A DNA stretch of 10,915 bases from Clostridiaceae bacterium. GTDB taxonomy: Bacteria > Bacillota > Clostridia > Saccharofermentanales > UBA5734. This document shows positions 6,382-10,915 of the stretch, in pieces. Position 1 is the first letter of the stretch. Each line of letters begins with the position of its first letter. The notes beneath the pieces were generated by a model. It worked only from the letters and a program-made list of their open reading frames with translations, made no database searches and was not told the origin of the DNA. The DNA is taken from the NCBI GenBank assembly GCA_012729935.1, contig JAAYBY010000050.1, forward strand, positions 1 to 10,915, read 5' to 3'. Both the position numbers and the translations under genes were made by a program.

Positions 6382-8059
6382 TTGGTTCATCATCAGGCAG
6401 TTCAATGCGAAAGATTTCGACTTCCCAGGGGTGGTTGCCCATCGCCCAGATCATACGTGTTCCATAGACTGGAGAATAAAACCGGTACAGAGAGGTACCA
6501 TGCTGATCTAAAACCTGTTTGAGGGAAGAAAATAAGGTGGATGGTTCATCGCTATTGTGATCAACCTCATAAAGAACGCTCCAGACAGGATTTTTCAATA
6601 TAAAATCGTACTCTGAATACCAGATTACTGTGTTGATTTGATTCTTTTTCAGATAACGGACAATATCCGCATCTGTGACCGGGTCGGCACGTTGACCGGT
6701 TTCATCAACTGCATAACCCAGATTTCTGATATCGAAAAAGGGTTTATCGTGAAGACCGAAATAGCTGCTTAGATTACCAAGAACCACTGAATCATCCGGT
6801 AAGTGACGGTTTATGGATGCCAGATAATTGTCATAAGCATGACTTGTTTGGCGTGTCAGACGTGTGATGGTATGAATGCTGGTTGTTACGCTGAAGATGA
6901 CGAGCAGTAGAATAAAAACTAAGCCGGTTTTTCGGATAACGACTTTGTGTGATTGCCATAACAGTTGGATCAGATGGCTGAACAATAGAAACAAAGGATA
7001 GAACGCAAACAAGATAGAGGTTGGATTATATCGACCAATTATAAAGATGCCAAGAAAGAAACCGGTAAACAGGCAAAGGCTGTTTGAAAGGCCTGTTCGT
7101 GTCGGTTCATGCAGGCATTTAGGTTTAACAACGAGTAGGAATAAAGCGATAACAATGCCAAGAGAGCCGAGAATCATCCAGATTCGAATATCTGGGAGCC
7201 AGTACGAACCGCTGCTCTGTCGAAACAACTGTGTGAAATAGGCCATGAGATTTTGCCAGCGTTGTCCAGGGGCTGCATCGACGGAGAGTGTTTGTCCATA
7301 ACGATAATAATTCTGAAGAAAGTCTGGTGTGAGAGTCAGGCTGAACCCAACAAGGCTAATTGCAGAGACTATCAGAATTCCAGCATACTGCAGCAGTTCC
7401 CGCAGTTTTATCTGTGAGGTCAAATAATCTTTAAGAATAAGAAGGCCAAACATGAATGCGATGAGAAATGCATTGGGGTGAAACAAGGCGGAAAGACCGA
7501 TCAGTAAAGACATTTGCCAAAATCGACCGGGACGTTGAGTATGATACAGAAGAGATACAGCGGTCAGGACGGCAAACAACAGTATTTCCTGGCGTGCGAG
7601 ATGTGCAGCATAGATAAACTGGATGTTACTGGCCATCAAGGCGGTCAGCAACAGCGGTGCATGAGAATTCGCCTCTGAATCATGTCGTAACTGGTTGTAA
7701 AATAAGACCAGTGCAATTGAACCAGCGATGAGGCTCAAAAAGCGAACCGTGAACAGCTGATACCCGAAACAGCGAATCAGTGCTGCCTGAGTACCGTGAA
7801 AGAGCAGCTTCATTGCGTGAACCTGACGCGGAAAAAGGTCAAAAAACGGCTCTGTTACCAATAGTGATTTCTCGTGCAGCATCGCCAGGGACAAGCCGGA
7901 CAACCATGCTTCGTCAGAGTGGACATATGGAAAATGCCTGAGTGTCAATAGATTTGAAGACAGCCAGATCAGCAGACCGGCAGCAGGCAGAAAGCGCTTC
8001 CGGCTGGACAACAGGGTTTGACTGGTTTTGCTAGCATGATGATATCGCAGATTTGTCAT
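6353..8059 (-). CDS. Polytopic GT-C glycosyltransferase, ArnT/PMT-like
   Basis: A 568-residue integral membrane protein predicted to transfer a sugar from a polyprenyl-phosphate donor to an acceptor on the outer side of the membrane. An N-terminal helix (about 23-40) is followed by an outer loop with the GT-C acidic pair in 'YVHSDEAWLSG' (Asp49, Glu50). Then come many hydrophobic segments, roughly 100-122, 136-150, 158-172, 181-208, 225-242, 292-311, 327-341, 346-367 and 377-392. A soluble C-terminal domain (about 405-568) follows, with 'IRNLGYAVDETGQRADP'. I chose ATG 8059, not the in-frame ATG at 8143. The former has GAGG five bases upstream and a TATAAT lies between them (8101-8096), so the longer form would begin upstream of its own transcript; 8143 also has no ribosome site. 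It converges on and overlaps the ATP-grasp gene, but is a plausible functional partner of the ArnC-like enzyme. Confidence 0.82.
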   Translation of the reverse strand: MTNLRYHHASKTSQTLLSSRKRFLPAAGLLIWLSSNLLTLRHFPYVHSDEAWLSGLSLAMLHEKSLLVTEPFFDLFPRQVHAMKLLFHGTQAALIRCFGYQLFTVRFLSLIAGSIALVLFYNQLRHDSEANSHAPLLLTALMASNIQFIYAAHLARQEILLFAVLTAVSLLYHTQRPGRFWQMSLLIGLSALFHPNAFLIAFMFGLLILKDYLTSQIKLRELLQYAGILIVSAISLVGFSLTLTPDFLQNYYRYGQTLSVDAAPGQRWQNLMAYFTQLFRQSSGSYWLPDIRIWMILGSLGIVIALFLLVVKPKCLHEPTRTGLSNSLCLFTGFFLGIFIIGRYNPTSILFAFYPLFLLFSHLIQLLWQSHKVVIRKTGLVFILLLVIFSVTTSIHTITRLTRQTSHAYDNYLASINRHLPDDSVVLGNLSSYFGLHDKPFFDIRNLGYAVDETGQRADPVTDADIVRYLKKNQINTVIWYSEYDFILKNPVWSVLYEVDHNSDEPSTLFSSLKQVLDQHGTSLYRFYSPVYGTRMIWAMGNHPWEVEIFRIELPDDEPISFAELDDE

Positions 8060-8095
8060 GAGCACCTCGATGTGTCGCGATGACACCCGACTTGT

Positions 8096-8124
8096 ATTAT
8101 ATCTGACAGCTGATTGAACGGCAA
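8096..8124 (-). promoter_or_regulatory. Probable promoter of the GT-C gene
   Basis: Minus strand TTGCCG (8124-8119), 17-base spacer, perfect TATAAT (8101-8096). Transcription would start near 8089, about 30 bases before ATG 8059, which supports that start. Confidence 0.6.
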
Positions 8125-8256
8125 TAATGGTCTTGTTGAGCATAATGTGTTAATAAAAAGACATAGAAGATGTTCGATAGGTTTATCTTATTGATTTTAT
8201 AACGGTTATTGATTTGAAATTATTTTTCGATTTGACTGTTCAAACAACACATGTCT

Positions 8257-8265
8257 TGATATAAT
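8257..8265 (+). promoter_or_regulatory. Extended -10 promoter of the NADH dehydrogenase operon
   Basis: TG-A-TATAAT (8257-8265) is a perfect extended -10 element; no good -35 hexamer lies at normal spacing (TTGACT at 8232 is 22 bases away). Expected start is near 8272, leaving a leader of about 214 bases. A second TATAAT (8380-8385) lacks a recognisable -35 and could be an alternative start. The remainder of 8125-8485 is AT-rich, with inverted repeats but no gene that I can support. Confidence 0.55.
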
Positions 8266-8287
8266 ACTTCTGTGCGTGATTCAGGCA

Positions 8288-8305
8288 TATGAGCATTATC
8301 TCATA
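8288..8305. promoter_or_regulatory. Inverted repeat 1 in the NADH dehydrogenase leader
   Basis: TATGAG (8288-8293), six bases, CTCATA (8300-8305): a perfect two-fold site. It lies 22 bases downstream of the TATAAT at 8260-8265, so a bound protein would sit just after the transcription start. It shares arm sequence and spacing with the repeat at 8401-8418. Confidence 0.5.
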
Positions 8306-8398
8306 ATTGTGCGGTTGATAGAGAATGAGACGCAAAATTTGGGAATCCATTAAACGCCACAGTCGTATTGCGCATCATATATAATGTTATTAATGATA

Positions 8399-8420
8399 AT
8401 TATGAGCTTAAGTTCATAAT
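8399..8420. promoter_or_regulatory. Inverted repeat 2 in the NADH dehydrogenase leader
   Basis: A 22-bp near-perfect palindrome (10 of 11 pairs) centred at 8409/8410, with core TATGAG-N6-TTCATA at 8401-8418. It follows the second TATAAT (8380-8385) by 15 bases. Its left edge overlaps TGATAATTAT (8394-8403), which matches one half of the Bacillus-type Fur/PerR box TGATAATNATTATCA (11 of 14 defined positions over the full box). Confidence 0.5.
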
Positions 8421-8485
8421 AATATTTTATCTTAACCATGAACATACGCATGTGTTCAATGAAAAAACTAACAGGGGGAACAACT

Positions 8486-10408
8486 ATGTCGAAAAAGATA
8501 CTGATCGTTGGGGCAGGGTATGCCGGCATTGAAGCCGCACTTCACCTGAACAAGAAAGGAAAGAAGGATGACCTGTCAATCAGTCTGATTGATAAGAACC
8601 ATTATCACACATTGCTGACAGAGTTACATGAAGTTGCCGGTAATCGACAAGATGCTGAAGCGATCAGAATTCCTTTGAAAAAGATCTTTCGCGATACTCG
8701 CGTTAATCTCATTCAAGACGAGATTAAAACATTCGATTTCGACAATAAGACATTGGTCGGTGAACGGGATAGCTACACCTATGACTACTGTATCGTTGCC
8801 ATCGGCAGCTCACCCGCGTTTTACGGCATCCCGGGGCTCAAGGAACATGCCTTGACTCTGTGGTCTTTCGACGATGCGGTTAAAGTCCGCGATCACATTG
8901 AGGCCAGCTTCATCAAGGCGAGTTCTGAAACAGATCCGGTTGAGCGGGCCAGACTGCTCACCTTTGTTGTCGGCGGAGCTGGTTTTACCGGAGTTGAAAT
9001 GATCGGTGAGCTGGCACACTGGGTTAAGAGCCTGTGCCGTGATTATGACATTGACCGCGGTGAAGTCCGTTTGGTGCTGCTTGATTTACTTGACCGTGTT
9101 CTGCCTGCACTTCATGAGAAGAGCAGCAAAAAAGCTCATCAATACATGACAAAGAAACTCGGCATCGAAGTCATGCTCAAAACAAACATAACCGAAATGA
9201 AAGAAGACCGCGTTCTGACCAGTCAGGGTGAAATTGAAACACGTACGGTGATCTGGTGTGCCGGTGTCTGCTGTAATGACCAGTGCGAGGAGCTTGAAGT
9301 TGAACGTACCGGTCGCGGCAAGCGGATTCAAGTTAATGAATTTGCCCAGACCGACAAGGAAGGTGTATATGCCGTCGGTGACTGCAGCGCACTGGCTGAT
9401 GAATCAGGTGTACCCTATGCAGCGATGGTTGAGAATGCAATTCAGGCCGCAGAAGGAGCTTCTGACAACATCCTCAAAGAAATCCGCGGACAGGAATTAG
9501 AACCTGTTAAAGTTACATTCCACGGTACAATGGTCTGCATCGGCAACTATTTTGCGGTTTCGGATATCATGGGGAAAAGGCTGCCATCCTGGTTGTCTCT
9601 CGTTATGAAATTCGTTGTTAACGCCCATTACCTATTCGAAATCATGGGATTCCGCGGACCTGCCCACTACTTAAAAGAAGAAGTGGTTAACCGCAAGCAG
9701 GAAAAACGCTTCCTTGCCAGGCATTATTCTCCGACAACACAATCTTGGTGGCTGCTGCCGCTGAGAATGTTTATGGGATTCTATTGGCTGTATGAGGGTG
9801 TTCAGAAAGTTTTCCAGGGTTGGTTTAATGGACCGAAACTGGCTGAATTCATGGGTATGAGCCGTGGTTATGAAGTCGCACAGGATGCAGTTTCGGCAGC
9901 AACCAGTGGTGGCTTGCGTATCGACGATATCTTTAACCTCAAATTGCATATTGTCAATTTCCAGCTGGCTTACGCCAGCCAGATGCAGGAAGGCGTAGCA
10001 ATTTCAAAAGACATGTTTGCCAAGTTTGACATATTCCAATTTGGTTCATTTAATCTGGTTCCGGCGATTATTGAAAACTGGGCATTGAGCAGTCAGGGCT
10101 GGGAAGTCTTTTTCCAGATTGCTGTAACGCTCGGTGAAATTGTTGTTGGTCTGATGTTGCTCAGCGGAACGTTTGCTTTCATCGCATCTGTCATTTCACT
10201 TGCTCTGATGGCCATGTTTGCGACTTCGACCGGTGTCTATTTCCATACCTGGTGGCTTGCATTTGCTTCAATCGCAACGATGGGCGGTTCAGGACGTGCC
10301 TTTGGCATGGATCAGTACCTGCTGCCCTGGCTTGATCGGGTCTGGACTCACGTCTGGAAGAATGGAAAGCTGAAGTTATTCTTTTCCAAGAAGAATAAGC
10401 AGTCATAA
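8486..10408 (+). CDS. ndh2: Type II NADH dehydrogenase with C-terminal DoxX-like membrane domain
   Basis: Oxidises NADH at the cytoplasmic face and passes electrons through FAD to membrane quinone without pumping protons. The 640 residues exceed the usual 400 or so. FAD motif GAGYAG is at 9-14, NADH motif 'VVGGAGFTGVE' at 161-171 and FAD-closing 'YAVGDCSA' at 295-302. Residues about 345-415 complete the NDH-2 body. Residues 420-620 form a DoxX-like membrane unit: helix 421-440, an outside or surface insertion 450-535, then helices near 542-565, 565-582 and 587-602, ending 'GMDQYLLPWLDR'. The catalytic core has an uncommon cysteine group (C258, C262, C263, C267). ATG 8486 is preferred to the upstream in-frame ATG 8438 because AGGGGG (8473-8478) precedes it by seven bases and the FAD strand follows at once. 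The gene is cotranscribed with the next one, 15 bp away. Confidence 0.92.
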   Translation: MSKKILIVGAGYAGIEAALHLNKKGKKDDLSISLIDKNHYHTLLTELHEVAGNRQDAEAIRIPLKKIFRDTRVNLIQDEIKTFDFDNKTLVGERDSYTYDYCIVAIGSSPAFYGIPGLKEHALTLWSFDDAVKVRDHIEASFIKASSETDPVERARLLTFVVGGAGFTGVEMIGELAHWVKSLCRDYDIDRGEVRLVLLDLLDRVLPALHEKSSKKAHQYMTKKLGIEVMLKTNITEMKEDRVLTSQGEIETRTVIWCAGVCCNDQCEELEVERTGRGKRIQVNEFAQTDKEGVYAVGDCSALADESGVPYAAMVENAIQAAEGASDNILKEIRGQELEPVKVTFHGTMVCIGNYFAVSDIMGKRLPSWLSLVMKFVVNAHYLFEIMGFRGPAHYLKEEVVNRKQEKRFLARHYSPTTQSWWLLPLRMFMGFYWLYEGVQKVFQGWFNGPKLAEFMGMSRGYEVAQDAVSAATSGGLRIDDIFNLKLHIVNFQLAYASQMQEGVAISKDMFAKFDIFQFGSFNLVPAIIENWALSSQGWEVFFQIAVTLGEIVVGLMLLSGTFAFIASVISLALMAMFATSTGVYFHTWWLAFASIATMGGSGRAFGMDQYLLPWLDRVWTHVWKNGKLKLFFSKKNKQS

Positions 10409-10423
10409 GGATCAGCACGAAGA

Positions 10424-10915
10424 ATGATGTGTCAACCGAAAAAACCGAACATCCCGTCTCAGCTGACTCTTGAATTGGAATCGTTTGAGACGTATCTGGA
10501 TGACGCTTATCCTGGCGGATCCTTTGTAGCAGATTTAGCGCGTGATATGATTCTCAGTGGTGGTAAACGGCTGAGACCGGCCTTGACGATTGCGGCGGCC
10601 ATGACGGGAAATTATAAGCAAGAGAACGTTTTCCCTGTGGCTGCAGCAGTTGAATCATTACACACGGCGACACTGGCTCATGATGATGTCATCGATTGCG
10701 CACAAACCCGACGAAATCAAAAGACGGTTTTTGCTGAACATGGCAGTCATATTGCCGTATATGTCGGTGATTACCTGCTGGCTCGCTCACTGAAAATCCT
10801 GTCTAAGTGCGATTTGCCTGTTCAGGAACTGAGCAAAATGGCTGATGCCGTTGAACAGATCTGTGTTGGCGATATCGCCCAGTATATGGGACGCAGTAAA
10901 ATACCGGGTCATCGA
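10424..10915 (+). CDS. Trans-polyprenyl diphosphate synthase, N-terminal part (DmkB/HepT/IspB type)
   Basis: Builds the isoprenoid tail of a quinone from isopentenyl diphosphate units. The 164 codons present are in frame to the window edge; about half of the usual 320-residue protein. Numbering from the second of two adjacent ATGs (10424 or 10427), the family signature 'SGGKRLRPAL' is at 44-53. The first Asp-rich motif is 'HDDVID' with Asp86, Asp87 and Asp90, followed by 'TRRNQKTVF'. 'VGDYLLARS' is at 113-121 and 'QICVGDIAQ' at 144-152. The residue five before the motif is small (Ala81), which in this family goes with long-chain products. The second Asp-rich motif lies outside the window. The ribosome site is poor (AAGGA overlaps the previous stop), suggesting coupling to the dehydrogenase. 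Its position after an NDH-2 suggests a menaquinone or demethylmenaquinone tail. Confidence 0.88.
   Translation, partial: MMCQPKKPNIPSQLTLELESFETYLDDAYPGGSFVADLARDMILSGGKRLRPALTIAAAMTGNYKQENVFPVAAAVESLHTATLAHDDVIDCAQTRRNQKTVFAEHGSHIAVYVGDYLLARSLKILSKCDLPVQELSKMADAVEQICVGDIAQYMGRSKIPGHR

Noticed and set aside
8060..8143. N-terminal extension of the GT-C protein from ATG 8143
   Set aside because: No ribosome site, and a TATAAT on the same strand falls within this stretch; ATG 8059 has GAGG at good spacing.
8438..8485. N-terminal extension of the NADH dehydrogenase from ATG 8438
   Set aside because: ATG 8486 has a strong ribosome site and directly precedes the FAD-binding strand; the extra residues look non-homologous.
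8266..8485. Possible riboswitch in the long NADH dehydrogenase leader
   Set aside because: I could not draw any known riboswitch fold, and there is no hairpin plus T-run before the gene; the symmetric elements look like DNA operators.
1..10915. Mobile element, CRISPR array or defence system
   Set aside because: No transposase or integrase motifs, no spaced direct repeats, and no target-site duplications were found. The tRNA cluster has no visible partial duplicate that would mark an att site.

Overview
The window looks like chromosomal DNA from a low-to-mid G+C Firmicute, most likely a clostridial or related lineage. This is inferred from strong AGGAGG-type ribosome binding sites, consensus TTGACA/TATAAT promoters, tRNA genes with encoded CCA ends, a Gram-positive-style lipoprotein, and a type II NADH dehydrogenase with a membrane C-terminal extension. 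No species can be named from the sequence alone. No insertion sequence, phage gene, CRISPR array or rRNA is visible.

Layout. Positions 1-121 (minus strand) hold the start of a probable GNAT acetyltransferase that runs off the window. A consensus promoter (342-370) then drives a tRNA cluster His(GTG)-Gln(TTG)-Lys(TTT), closed by a hairpin terminator (683-712). Next come rfbB, a dTDP-glucose 4,6-dehydratase (801-1793, plus), a bidirectional terminator, and on the minus strand a lipoprotein with two rhodanese domains (1875-2819). A divergent regulatory region of about 340 bp separates this from a tightly overlapping plus-strand operon: a WecE/RffA-like sugar aminotransferase (3159-4331), an ArnC-like family 2 glycosyltransferase without membrane anchor (4328-5116) and an ATP-grasp ligase-like protein (5107-6381). 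A convergent minus-strand gene for a polytopic GT-C glycosyltransferase (6353-8059) overlaps the end of that operon by 29 bp. A 426-bp AT-rich divergent region (8060-8485) carries promoters and two related inverted repeats. It is followed by the NADH dehydrogenase (8486-10408) and, 15 bp on, a trans-polyprenyl diphosphate synthase cut by the window edge (10424-10915).

How the genes may work together. RfbB makes dTDP-4-keto-6-deoxyglucose, the substrate of WecE/RffA-type aminotransferases. The aminotransferase, ArnC-like transferase, ATP-grasp protein and GT-C enzyme together look like a compact route that makes a 4-amino-4,6-dideoxy sugar, possibly acylates its amine, loads it on a polyprenyl phosphate and attaches it to an envelope acceptor outside the membrane. 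The logic resembles the Arn lipid A pathway but in a Gram-positive-like setting with an ATP-grasp gene added. This is inference from family membership and gene order.

The last two genes form a respiratory unit: a membrane-extended NDH-2 followed by a quinone side-chain synthase. This pairing recalls the ndh2/dmkB part of the Listeria flavin-based extracellular electron transfer locus. The decisive genes (eetA, eetB, pplA, fmnB, dmkA) would lie beyond the window, so that reading is a prediction.
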